64,000 bases of DNA from NCBI RefSeq assembly GCF_049243985.1, contig NC_135371.1:2753501-2817500 (forward strand), read 5' to 3'. A program made the translations under genes and the position numbers. Under the pieces are notes generated by a model that did no database searches, was not told the origin of the DNA, and saw only the letters and a program-made list of their open reading frames with translations. Positions 20,800-31,428 of this stretch are shown here, piece after piece; positions within the stretch are counted from its first letter, which is position 1, and the number at the start of each line of letters is the position of its first letter. The stretch is from Paroedura picta (lineage: Eukaryota > Chordata > Lepidosauria > Squamata > Gekkonidae).

Positions 20800-23680
20800 T
20801 TATTTATTTTATTTATTTATTTATCATACTTATATACCGCCCTCCCCGGAGGCTCAGTGCGGTTTACATCATAACAGAGAACAATACATAAAACAGTCTG
20901 TAACATGTATAACTGATAACTAATAATTGTAACCAAAATAACAGCACAATATAACGGTATAACAATATAGTACTACAAACAGGTCCAGGGCTTATTGATG
21001 GGATTCTGAGGGGGGTGGTTTATTTATTGAATTCTGAGGGGGGGGGGAGCAGGGGCCCTTGGTCGCTGTTGATTATGTCTGGTCTCAGCCAAATGCCTGG
21101 TGGAGGAGCTCCTTTTTGCAGGCCCCGCAGAACTGTTTAAGCTCCGTCAGGGCCCTGATCTCCTCTGGGAGCTCGTTCCACCAGGTAGGGGCCAGAACAG
21201 AGAATGCTCTGGCCCTGGTCGAGACCAGACGGACTTCTTTAGGGCCAGGGATCCTTAGCTGATTGGTGGCAGTAGAGCGCAGAGCTCTTTTGGGGGCTTA
21301 GGCAGGGAGGCGGTCCCTCAGGTACACTGGGCCCTGACCGCGTATGGCCTTGAAGGTAATAACCAGAACCTTTAGTCTGATCCGGAATTCAACTGGTAAC
21401 CATTGCAGCTGGTGGAGAATAGGCCGGATATGAGACCTCCACGGTGTTGCTGTGAGGATCCTGGCTGCTGCATTTTGAACCAGTTGTAGTTTCCGGGTCA
21501 GGGCTGAGGGCAGGCCTGCGTAGAGCGAGTTACAAAAGTCCAGTCTAGAGGTGACCGTCGCATGGATCACTGTGGCTAGATGTTCCGGGGCCAGGTAGGG
21601 CGCTAGTAGTTTGGCTTGGCGGAGATGGTAAAATGCCAGCCGCGCTACCTTTGTGATCTGGGCCTCCATTGTGAGGGAGGCGTCCAGAATCACGCCTAGG
21701 TTCCTGGCGGAGTGAGCCGTAGAGAGCTGCACGCCATCCAGGGTAGGCAGGCGCGCTTCCTCACATGGCCCCTTCCTACCCAGCCACAGGACCTCCGTCT
21801 TTGAAGGATTGAGCTTCAGACGACTCTGCTTGAGCCATCTCGTCACTGCTTCCAGGCAGCTGGCTAATGCTTCTGGGGGAGAGTCAGGGCGGCCATCCAT
21901 CAGGAGGAAGAGCTGGGTGTCATCTGCATATTGGTGGCAACCCAGCCCAAACTTCCGTACCAGCTGTGCGAGAGGGCGCATGAAGATGTTAAATAGGATA
22001 GGAGAGAGGACCGCTCCTTGTGGGACTCCACAAGTAAGTTGCCGGCGGTCTGATGTTTTCTCTCCTATTGCAACCCTCTGTCCACGATCCTGAAGGAAGG
22101 AGATCAGCCATTGAAGGGCTGTTCCTTGTATTCCAGCATCGATGAGGCGGCGAGCTAGAAGCTCGTGATCGACTGTGTCGAACGCCGCTGAGAGGTCTAA
22201 TAATATCAGCAGTGCCGACCCGCCTCGGTCCAACTGGCGACGGAGGTCGTCCGTCAGGGCGACTAGCGTTGTCTCTACCCCATGGCCAGGCCGGAAGCCA
22301 GACTGGGATGGGTCTAGGACCGAAGCTTCTTCCAGGTACTCCGTCAGTTGGTTTGCGACTGCCCTTTCTATCGTCTTGCCCAGAAATGCTAGGTGCGAGA
22401 CGGGCCTGTAGTTGTTAGGCTCTTGTGGATTTAGAGATGTTTTTTTCAACAGTGGACGTACCACGGCCTCTTTCAAACCCTCCGGGAATTCTCCTGTTGT
22501 GAGAGATAGGTTGATTATCTCCCGGAGGGGGCCCTTTATTCTTATGCCGGCTGTTTTTAAGAGCCAGGATGGGCAAGGGTCTAGTGGGCATGTAGTTGGT
22601 CTTGTTGTCGCTAGTATCCTGTCCACTTCGGCCAGCGTGAGTCGTCTGAAGTTACTCATAGTTTTCTCCAAAGACGGCCAAGGGGCCTCTAGTTCACTTT
22701 TTGTATCTAAGGTTGGAGGGAGGTCGTGGCGGAATGTCGAGATTTTGTCTGCAAAATGGCTCGCAAATGCCTCACAGCTGATGTCCAATTGGCTACTGTT
22801 TTGTTGCCCTTCAATCAGGGCAGTGAGGGATCGAACTACCTTAAACAATTGAGCTGGGCGTGAGTCTGCAGATGCGATGGTAGCCGAGTAAAAATTGCGT
22901 TTTACTGACTTCACCGCCATCTCATAGGCTTTCATCTGCATTCTATAAGATGTTCTCGAGGCTTCGTCACGAGTCTTCCTCCAAACTCGCTCTAGCCGTC
23001 TCAGTTCCCGTTTCTTGTCGCGAAGCTCCTCGGTGTACCAGGGAGCTCGCTTGAGACGGAGCCGGAGAGGGCGTCGGGGAGCTATCTCATCAATGGCAGT
23101 CAGCAGTCTGTCATGCCAGTCACTGACCAGGCCATTGAGAGAAGTGCCGGGAGGCATTGGTTCCCGCAGAGCGTTCAGGAATCCTATTGGATCCATAAGT
23201 CTCCGCGGGCGAGCTAAAATTTGCTCGGCGCCCAACTGAGGAGGTGGTGGAAGCCTTAGCCGAGCCTTTAGAGCATAGTGGTCTGACCATGGCACGGCTG
23301 TTGTTGTGACCAGATCCACATCCAAACCTACGCCGAAAATAAGGTCCAGGGTGTGGCCTGCTTGATGGGTGGGGCCAACAACAAATTGCGAGAGCCCCAG
23401 TGTTGCCATGGTTGACACTAGGTCCTGTCCAGTTCTAGAGGACAGTAGCTCAGCATGGACGTTAAAGTCCCCCAGGACTAGTAGACTGGAGAACTGTAGC
23501 GTCCAGGCCGCCACCGCCTCTAGCAGGGCAGGCAGGGCATCTGGTGGTGCAGTGGGCGCGCGGTACACTAACCAGATGGCCACGCTCTCGGTTGATCCCC
23601 ATCCGAGGCCAACACATTCAATGCCTGGTATTGACGGCGCAGGGAGGGCTCTAAAGGAGAAAGCCTCTCGGGTTAGGATG
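20800..23680 (-). mobile_element. L2-like LINE, 5' truncated, open RT
   Basis: About 2.9 kb on the minus strand between genes 2 and 3. An open frame of roughly 790 element codons covers the end of the endonuclease (LLVLGDFNVHAE near 23460, then PWSDHYALK) and a full reverse transcriptase (LLDLSAAFDTVDHELL; QGAVLSPILFNI; YADDTQLF at 21919-21930). The first eight residues of the longest frame (MTAGPAWA) are host DNA. A TAA replaces the tyrosine codon after RDRLPA that the copy at 59048 keeps. The 3' end is an (AAAT)n-like tail at 20800-20833. No clear target duplication. The unoccupied site exists between other genes of the array. Confidence 0.9.
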
Positions 23681-23743
23681 GCCCATGCCGGTCCTGCTGT
23701 CACCGTGCCTGGTCACGGCATGTCCCATTAAGGGCAATCAAGT

Positions 23744-23749
23744 TTTATT
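23744..23749 (-). terminator. Distal poly(A) signal of gene 3
   Basis: AATAAA on the gene strand, about 550 bp after the stop codon. The proximal signal seen in genes 1, 2 and 6 is deleted here, so this is the nearest clear candidate. Confidence 0.5.
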
Positions 23750-24019
23750 CAAGGTAGTAGGGAGAACTTTTTGTATAAATAATACAGCTGGATCTAAACA
23801 GGAGGGGGGAGAAGGAAGGCCCCCCCCATAACCCCGGAGGGTTCTTTGATGCTGTTGGATACTGGCGCTTCTAGTGGCGGTTTACAGTGGAAACTTTCAT
23901 AAAAATAAATAAATAAATAAACGTCTTGACTCAGATATAGAACAGCGTTAACAAGAGAACTTGCATTTATAATTCAATATTCAACATTCAGCATTCCGTG
24001 ACTCAAATGTTACTGCACT

Positions 24020-24265
24020 GTGATCAGTCACAACACAGTTCTCAGAGTGCTTAATTCCCATGTCTCCCTCCTGGCCTTGTGCATGTGGGGGGCAGAAAGC
24101 TGACAGCAGCCCCTCAGAGGTGAGTCACCTCGAGACATAACTGGCGGCCTTTGGGGGTGTCCCTATGTGCATTGGTAGCATTGGCAGCCTTTCTCCAACT
24201 AAGTTCTTAGCATTCTCCTCTCATGCCGTGGGCGGGCCTTAGGCATTTGTTGGCAGTCCCAGGCC
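24020..24265. repeat. Intron-1-like direct repeat in the 3' flank of gene 3
   Basis: Matches intron 1 of the same gene (29660-29940): CCTCCTGGCCTTG, CCCCTCAGAGG.GAGTC, TTTGGGGGTGTCC and GTGGGCGGGCCTTAGGC blocks in the same order and orientation. Confidence 0.65.
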
Positions 24266-24298
24266 CAGAATTAGCTCTGCCACTCGACTGAAACATTG

Positions 24299-25860
24299 TT
24301 ATACTTTTATATCTATGTGGGTTTTAAGATGTTGTTGAAGATGGCCACTACGACCAAATCTCTTTCCACATCGTAAGCATTCAAAAGGTTTCTTCCCTGT
24401 GTGGGTTTTAAGATGTTGTTGAAGATGGCCACTACGACCAAATCTCTTTCCACACTCTGAGCATTCAAAAGGCTTCTCCCGTGAGTGGGTTCTCTGGTGT
24501 TGCTGAAGGTTACTCCCCTTACAAAATCTCTTTCCACACTCTGAGCATTCAAAAGGCTTCTCCCCCGTGTGGATTATCTGATGCTGTTGAAGATGGCTCT
24601 TCCAACAGAATCTCTTTCCACACTCCAAACATTCAAAACGCTTCTCTGAGGGCCTCTCCCCTGTGTGGGTTACCTTATGCCGCTGAAGAGAAATATTATA
24701 AGTAAATCTCTTTCCACACTCTGAGCATTCAAAAGGCTTTTCGCTTGAGTGGGTTCTCTGATGCCGCTGAAGATAACTATTTTGAGTAAATCTCTTTCCA
24801 CACTCTGAGCATTCAAAAGTCTTCTCTGCTGAGTGGGTTTTCTGATGCCGCCGAAAGTTACTCCTAATACAAAATCTCTTTCCACACTCTGAGCATTCAA
24901 AAGGCTTCTCCCCCGTGTGGATTATCTGATGCTGTTGAAGATTGCCGCTGTGACTGAATCTCTTTCCACACTCTGAGCATTCAAAACGCTTCTCTGAGCA
25001 TTCAAAGGGCCTCTCCCCTGTGTGGGTTACCTGATGCCGCTGAAGATAAATATTATAAGTAAATCTCTTTCCACACTCTGAGCATTCAAAAGTCTTCTCC
25101 GCTGAGTGGGTTTTATGATGCCGCCAAAAGTTACTCCTATTACAAAATCTCTTTCCACACTCTGAGCATTCAAAAGGCTTCTCCCCCGTGTGGATTATCT
25201 GATGCCGCTGAAGATAAATATTATAAGTAAATCTCTTTCCACACTCTGAGCATTCAAAAGGCTTCTCCCCTGTGTGGATTCTCTGATGTCGTTGAAGATG
25301 GCAACTCTGAATGAATTTCTTTCCACAATCTGGACATTCAAAAGGCTTCTCCCCTGTGTGGATTATCTGATGCAGTTTAAGATGGCTCTTCCAACAGAAT
25401 CTCTTTCCACACTCCAAACATTCAAAACGCTTCTCTTCTGTGTGGTTTCTTTCATGCTCTCGAAGATAGGCTCTCCGAGTGAATCTCTTTCCACAACTTG
25501 AGCATTGAAAAGGTCTCACCATTGTGTGGGTTCTCTGATGACTTTGAAGATCACAGTAGGATGTGAATCGTTTCCCACACTCTGAACATTCAAAGCTCTT
25601 AGCCGCTTGGTGCCAAAGGAGCTGTGAATTGTATCTGAAGGTCTTTCCCTGCTGAATGGCTGTTCTTGCCTTCATGATCCTCTGCTTTGGAAAATGTACA
25701 CTGCGCTGTTTTCCATCTGCATATCCAACCGTTCGACTGCTTCTCTTTATCTGGGGTATGTTTCTACCTCTTGTGTTTTCTTCCCAGTCTTCATTTTTAA
25801 CTCCATCTAGCAACTGTTGAACCAATTCCACTCCCTCCTCATTCCTCTGATCATCCCCTG
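24299..25860 (-). CDS. Gene 3 finger exon: 15 C2H2 units with two long linkers
   Basis: Leader as in gene 2, then 15 intact units. Contact residues (-1,2,3,6): SCDS, RAYE, WSHL, QCHR, YIYR, NSNR, YIYR, HGNQ, ISNR, QSYR, YISR, WSHQ, KSNQ, RGHQ, RGHQ. Units 7 and 8 are joined by [12 protein letters not shown] (12 residues) and units 11 and 12 by TGERPSEKR (9), where TGEKP (5) is usual; both look like scars of recombination inside fingers. The first of these is absent in gene 4 and accounts for the 21-base size difference. Units 14 and 15 read the same contacts and look like a recent duplication. Ends IDIKV. Confidence 0.92.
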
Positions 25861-28800
25861 CTGGAATAAAGTGAGAGATCCCATGAACACCTGGGAGGGC
25901 AGGTAAGGTCCCAAGGCACCTAACTGTCTGCAGGAGAAAGGGCTAATGGACTTCCACAGGTTGCCTCATCTTAGCCACCTCACCTCAACTATCCCCAGAA
26001 TATGTACTAGTCAAGGATCCCTCATTCCCCTCAAGAGCCACCACTGAGCTCCTGACCCTCCAAATCCCACTCCCCAGAAGGCTTCCCTCCCTCCTTACGT
26101 CTTGGCCTAATTGACTGTACCAACCCAAATGTTGCTCAGAAGAGAATCAGAAATCCCCCATGGCTATTCCCCTGCCTGTTCTCTTGGCATAACGGGGAAG
26201 GAGACTCACTCTCAGCCAGCTCATTTGGGAAGGAGATTTGCTCTTGGGACCCTCCTGCCAAACTCTTCAGTCTTTCTTCAGATGCCAGGCCATGGTCTGT
26301 CTCCAGCAAAGGCTCTCTTATGCTTCTGGATCCTTTTGCTGAGAAAGAGAGAAAGTGATCATTCCTCTACGGGGAAGGAAAGGAATTTTTTCCGCACTGT
26401 CAGAAACATGGTCAAGATCATAGCCCATAATCCAAACCGTTTCAAGCGGGGCACATCTGTGGGGAAAGATACCCGAGTTCCTCTCAAAGATTCCAGTGAT
26501 TACTGAATGATCTGTCCTGACTTGACTTGCATTTTCTTGCTCCATATTGATTCATTTTATGTTGAGTAACTTAGGTTACAGCTAGAATACTAAAGTGGTA
26601 ACAAGAGGTACCATCTAGTAGAAGGTATTTCATGTATCAGATAAACCACTTAGCTTTTTGTGCTTGACTCTTGCAGAGCCGTAGAAAAGGTGCTGGTTAG
26701 TGCTGTAATGTTTTTACAATCTTCATAGAACTTTAGATATATATTTAAAGGCTCTACTTTATTTCTCTGTACTCTCCTTGTGAACCCACTGTACTGGGTG
26801 GTGCTCAGGGACAAAGAGTAGTGACCCAAAAGGATCCTGGCTTAGATCTTTTCAAGATCACTGGCAGAGCTGATCTTAGTAATCCTATTCAAGACTGAGT
26901 GGATGTGGAAAAGGCAACAGAGAAAGGAGGATCTGGCCCCTACCCAGGTCTTTCTGAGGGCCTCTCACCCCTGTACTTCAGGCCAGGACGCCTTCCCTGC
27001 CTTGGGTGACAGACACAACACTGGCCTCAGTTGCCCCTGGGAGAGCAGAATGATGTCTGATAGTTCAACAGTTTGATTCAGGCATCATCCCATGGGTTGC
27101 AATTCGCACCATTGGCCCTTGTGTGAGACTCTTACCCAGAGAGATCACCGTCTCAGAGTTCTCCAGCATGACTTCTCTGTAGAGAGCTCTCTGGCTCGGA
27201 TCCAGCAGGGCCCATTCTGCCTCGGTGAGAGAGACAGACACCTCCTTAAAGGAGAAGGGCACCTGAAAGAAAAGGCAGATTCTCTCCTCAGAGATGATAT
27301 CAGGCAGAGAATGCAGACTGGACGGATAGGGCGTATGGCTTGGGAGGGGTAAAGGGAGCGACATACAGAGCATCTCTTGTCTAGAAACCTTGTAGAAAGG
27401 AGGGAAGATCCGGGCTGTTCCCCCTCATCTCCCCTACCTGGACAGGAAGTGAATCAGTCATTTCCACAGCTCCGAAAAGGTGACAGCCGAACGGCATCTC
27501 TCCAGTGCCTGTTGGTGAGAGAAGGGAGGAAGGAGGGGCATTTGTCCTGAATCCCCATTCCGTTTGCTTCTTTCTTTCCTGCTCCATACATCCCTGTCCC
27601 AGGAGTTTGAACCCTCACACTTTGTGCACAGCATATTCTTTCACCCTTTTCCCTAAAGTCCGGGAGAGGCAGAGGAGAAGCACCCAAGTGCCTCGGAGGG
27701 GATTGAAGTTGCCAACGCCTTTCAGGCTTCTGTGATTTTGGACGTGTGCCCTGAGAACTCTGGCACACTGGAGGGGTCGGAGCCCATGACGCACTGGACA
27801 TAAAGCAAGGAATAGAAGGCCGGGATATCAGTAGGGTGTATCAGATGTCACAATAAACCTCTAAGGAGTCCTCAGACCTCAGTGGTTCTTTAATGTCCAG
27901 AATATTAAACAAATCTGAACGCATTTCGCTGTGTGCCTTTTTGAAGGGGTATCAAAACTGAGAACAATATAAAGGTAAATGTATCCCCTGTGCAAGCACC
28001 AGGTCATGTCTGACCCTTGGGGTGACGCCCTCTAGCGTTTTCATGGCAGACTCAATACGGGGTGGTTTGCCAGTGCCTTCCCCAGTCATTACCGTTTACC
28101 CCCCAGCAAGCTGGGTACTCATTTTACCGACCTCGGAAGGATGGAAGGCTGAGTCAACCTTGAGCCGGCTGCTGGGATTGAACTCCCAACCTCATGGGCA
28201 GAGCTTCAGACTGCATGTCTGCAGCCTTACCACCCTGCGCCACAAGAGGCTCTAGAACAATATATAAAGGAACGATTAGTGATCGTTCAAAAATAATAAA
28301 TGCATAACAAAGATAAAATTGATTAATGTAATGAATACATAATTATTTTCAAAAGGACACTTCAATAGAGAAACAATCTCTTAACAGAGAGTCTAAAACT
28401 AAAACAAAACATTAGAATTACGGTATTATGGTCACATGAATATGAAACTTTATCTAGTATATAAACGTGTATACTAGGTAAAGGTTCATACTTTAAATGC
28501 GTTGGGATCTGTTTAATACACGTGGAATTGATGTCAAAGGAGACATCACCATCACATTTGGCCCCAAACCCAGATGTCCCTTCAGCACTTGTGGAGAATA
28601 AGTTTTTAATCCTCTTCCTAACACGAACTCTCTGCCCATCACACTCACAGGGTGTCCCAACTGGATGCACAAGTCCTTACCATGAGGGAGGGCATCCTGG
28701 ACATGGCCCTGGACTTGGACCCGCTGCCCGTGCTCCAAGGATGCTCCTTCTACCTCAGAGAATGTGGCTTCTGTCTTCACAGATGGTGCACACATCTAAA

Positions 28801-29464
28801 ATGTCAGTGAGAGAGAAGGGTAGGAGATGGTGTGGAAAAGGGACCTAGGAATGGGGCCTGCCCTACTTTCAGTATCTGCATCCTTCCATCAGCTGTCTTG
28901 ATGACTTATCTGAAAGTATAAGAAATTCTCTAGTAGAAGAAGCTGCTGAAGGAGGCTGCTAAATCTATCCTTTCATAAATGTTGGCAGGGAATCTTTAGG
29001 CAGAGGACAGATTTTGTTTGGAGGTACCTGGTGGGAAATCCTCTCACCTGCTCTGCTTGCCTCTTCTCCTCTGCCTGGCTCAGGACGAAACCTTCGGCCA
29101 GGGCCACCGCCTGGGAACTGGTCTCTGGCCCACATCCTCTCACCCAGCCCTGCATCTCCTCGGGCAGGAGGGCCAGGAACTGCTCCAAGATCACCCGGTC
29201 CAGGATCTGCTGCTTGGTGTGCTTCTTCGGCTCCAGCCAGCAGATGCATAATCTGTGGAGCCGGCTGCATACCTCTCGGGGCCCCTCGGCCTCATGGTAT
29301 CGGAACTGCCGGAAACGCTGTCCATCCGAGATCTCAGTGACCTGATGACTGATCTCTGGCACAGAAGTTCTCCAGAATTCGATACCATTTTGAATATGGG
29401 TGGGAGGGAGGCCTTTAATTGCCATCTTGCCGGTTTCAGATCCTTCTATGTCCCACTCTTCCAT
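24299..29464 (-). CDS. Gene 3: SCAN-KRAB-C2H2 zinc finger protein
   Basis: Predicted 806 residues. Exons: SCAN 29048-29494 (ATG at 29464), linker 28681-28795, short exon 27438-27508, KRAB 27136-27262, post-KRAB 26210-26338, fingers 24299-25860; coding total 2421 bases, in phase. SCAN differs from gene 2 by one visible change (CSRLHRLC for CSQLHRLC). The short exon reads [21 protein letters not shown] is the same as in genes 2 to 6. Intron lengths (349, 797, 175, 1172, 252) equal those of gene 2. Its first exon ends at 30432. The finger exon, in contrast, is nearly identical to gene 4 and not to gene 2. Confidence 0.9.
27973..28253 (-). mobile_element. SINE type B (Sauria-like), gene 3 copy
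   Basis: Same element, site and 10-bp duplication (agaacaatat) as in gene 2, hence inherited by duplication and not a separate insertion. Confidence 0.85.
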
Positions 29465-30152
29465 TTCCTTCTTCTTCTCTTAGGTCTCTTCTGGCTATGA
29501 AATGATGCCTTTTGTCATGTGACTGTGAAGAGAGACTTCTTTTTTGGGGGGAGGGGGGGAACGAGAGATAGAGACAGTATCAGGTCACCAGGAAACCCAA
29601 GAAGAATTGCCCTGGTGGGTCAGAACAAAAGTGCTTCTTGTGGTACATAAACCCGGCTTAGTATCATTTGGCTACATCAGGTACCAGGCTAGTTGAGAGA
29701 CGCCTCCTGGCCTTGCGTATGTGTGCAGCAGAGTGCTGATGGTGGGTGTGTGGCTACATTAGCATGCCCTGCCCCTCAGAGGGGAGTCGCCTGGTGGTAT
29801 AGTGGGCGGCCCTTGGGGGTGTTCCCGGGTGCACCAGAGCCTTTGGTAGTCTTTCCACCCCTAAAGAATTGAGTTTTTAGATTGTTTCACTCCGCTCCTA
29901 GGTGGGCCTTAGGCTTCAGCTGCCAGGCCTGGCCCTCCACAGTGGGAAGGCCTCTGGGTCTCAGGATGGGGCTGCAGCCGGTTCCTTCTTTCTCTTCCAA
30001 CAGGGGGGAAAAGACCAGCTTCCTGCTTTCTTTCGTTGTTGGCAGGTTAGAATGACCAGCCGCCCGATATCCCTTCCACAGACACCAATTCTCGCCCCAC
30101 CCCAGAAAACCACACTGCAGCCGCACAGAGGCACAAGCCGGGCGACCAGGAC

Positions 30153-30362
30153 GGATGTCAACCTCCAGGCGGGGCCTGCAGTTCTCCCGGAATTGCAACC
30201 GGCCTCCCCTGGAGGAATTGGCTGCCAGGGAGGGCTCTCTGGCCGGGCCCCCATCATATAGCTCTCTGGCTTCCCCAGCTGACCCCCCCAACCCAAAACC
30301 TGCGTTTCCCAGAATGTCCCTCCCGAAAGGCGCAGCACTTTCTCATCCGGGAGTTGGCAACC
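30153..30362. repeat. 210-bp intron-1 repeat with inverted ends, gene 3
   Basis: Same element and position as at 20141. Next to it on the low-coordinate side gene 3 carries the CAACAGGGGGGAAAAGACC form of intron 1, shared with genes 4 and 6 and different from genes 2 and 5. Confidence 0.65.
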
Positions 30363-30431
30363 CCACGAGAAGCCCCCCCCCGTGCTCCCGGGGCCTTAAA
30401 GTTTATTGACCCTCCCTCGCCGCCCCCTTAC

Positions 30432-30620
30432 CTGCGGGCGAACCCTCCCGGAAGGGACCGGCCAGACATGACGCTTTTCCGGTCATCTTTCCGCATTGAG
30501 AAGCCAAACCCCGCCCCCCGGAAAGGAGCCAGTGTTCCCCGCCCTCCCACCCCTGCTCGGCCACTCTCGCCGACGTCTCGATGGTCTTAACCCTTCCAGT
30601 GCTGCAGCCAAAAGAAAACC
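30432..30620 (-). promoter_or_regulatory. Gene 3 first exon and CpG-rich promoter
   Basis: Donor CCCGCAG|GTAAGG ends the exon at 30432. The shared AACCCTTCCAGTGCTGCAG block is at 30586-30607. The gene 4 distal poly(A) signal is only about 265 bp further up. Confidence 0.65.
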
Positions 30621-30871
30621 TGATGCCTCTGAATAAGATTCGCCATAGACTTACGGAGTGTGTGAAAAGTAAACGTGAAAAAATTATTTGCAGTCTTGAG
30701 GGCTTCAAAGATGGCTAAAACTCCTTCCAGTTAGCACATTTTATATATTGCTTTCTGTTAGGTACAATATCTGTTTCAATTCAAGCTCTTCACAAGAGTC
30801 TCTATGATGCCCATGCCGGTCCAGCTGTCACCGTGCCTGGTCACGGCATGTCCCATTAAGGGCAATCAAGT

Positions 30872-30877
30872 TTTATT
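30872..30877 (-). terminator. Distal poly(A) signal of gene 4
   Basis: AATAAA on the gene strand, about 550 bp past the gene 4 stop, in the same context as at 23744. The proximal signal is deleted. Confidence 0.5.
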
Positions 30878-31139
30878 CAAGGTAGTAGGGAGAACTTTTT
30901 GTATAAATAATACAGCTGGATCTAAACAGGAGGGGGGAGAAGGAAGGCCCCCCCCGCATAACCCCGGAGGGTTCTTTGATGCTGTTGGATACTGGCGCTC
31001 CTAGTGGCGGTTTACAGTGGAAACTTTCATAAAAATAAATAAATAAATAAACGTCTTGACTCAGATATAGAACAGCGTTAACAAGAGAACTTGCATTTAT
31101 AATTCAATATTCAACATTCAGCATTCCGTGACTCAAATG

Positions 31140-31395
31140 TTACTGCACTGTGATCAGTCACAACACAGTTCTCAGAGTGCTTCATTCCCGTGTCTCCCTC
31201 CTGGCCTTGTGCATGTGGGGGGCAGAAAGCTGACAGCAGCCCCTCAGAGGTGAGTCACCTCGAGACATAACTGGCGGCCTTTGGGGGTGTCCCTATGTGC
31301 ATTGGTAGCATTGGCAGCCTTTCTCCAACTAAGTTCTTCGCATTCTCCTCTCATGCCGTAGGCGGGCCTTAGGCATTTGTTGGCAGTCCCAGGCG
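31140..31395. repeat. Intron-1-like direct repeat in the 3' flank of gene 4
   Basis: Same block as at 24020, followed directly by the deletion junction CTCTG|CCACTCGACTG that also marks genes 3 and 5. Confidence 0.6.
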
Positions 31396-31428
31396 CAGAA
31401 TTAGCTCTGCCACTCGACTGAAACATTG

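Noticed and set aside
20791-23690. Target site duplication for the L2 insertion
   Set aside because: Compared with the empty site between genes 3 and 4, only about three bases (gat) could be duplicated, and an extra g is present. Too short to claim.
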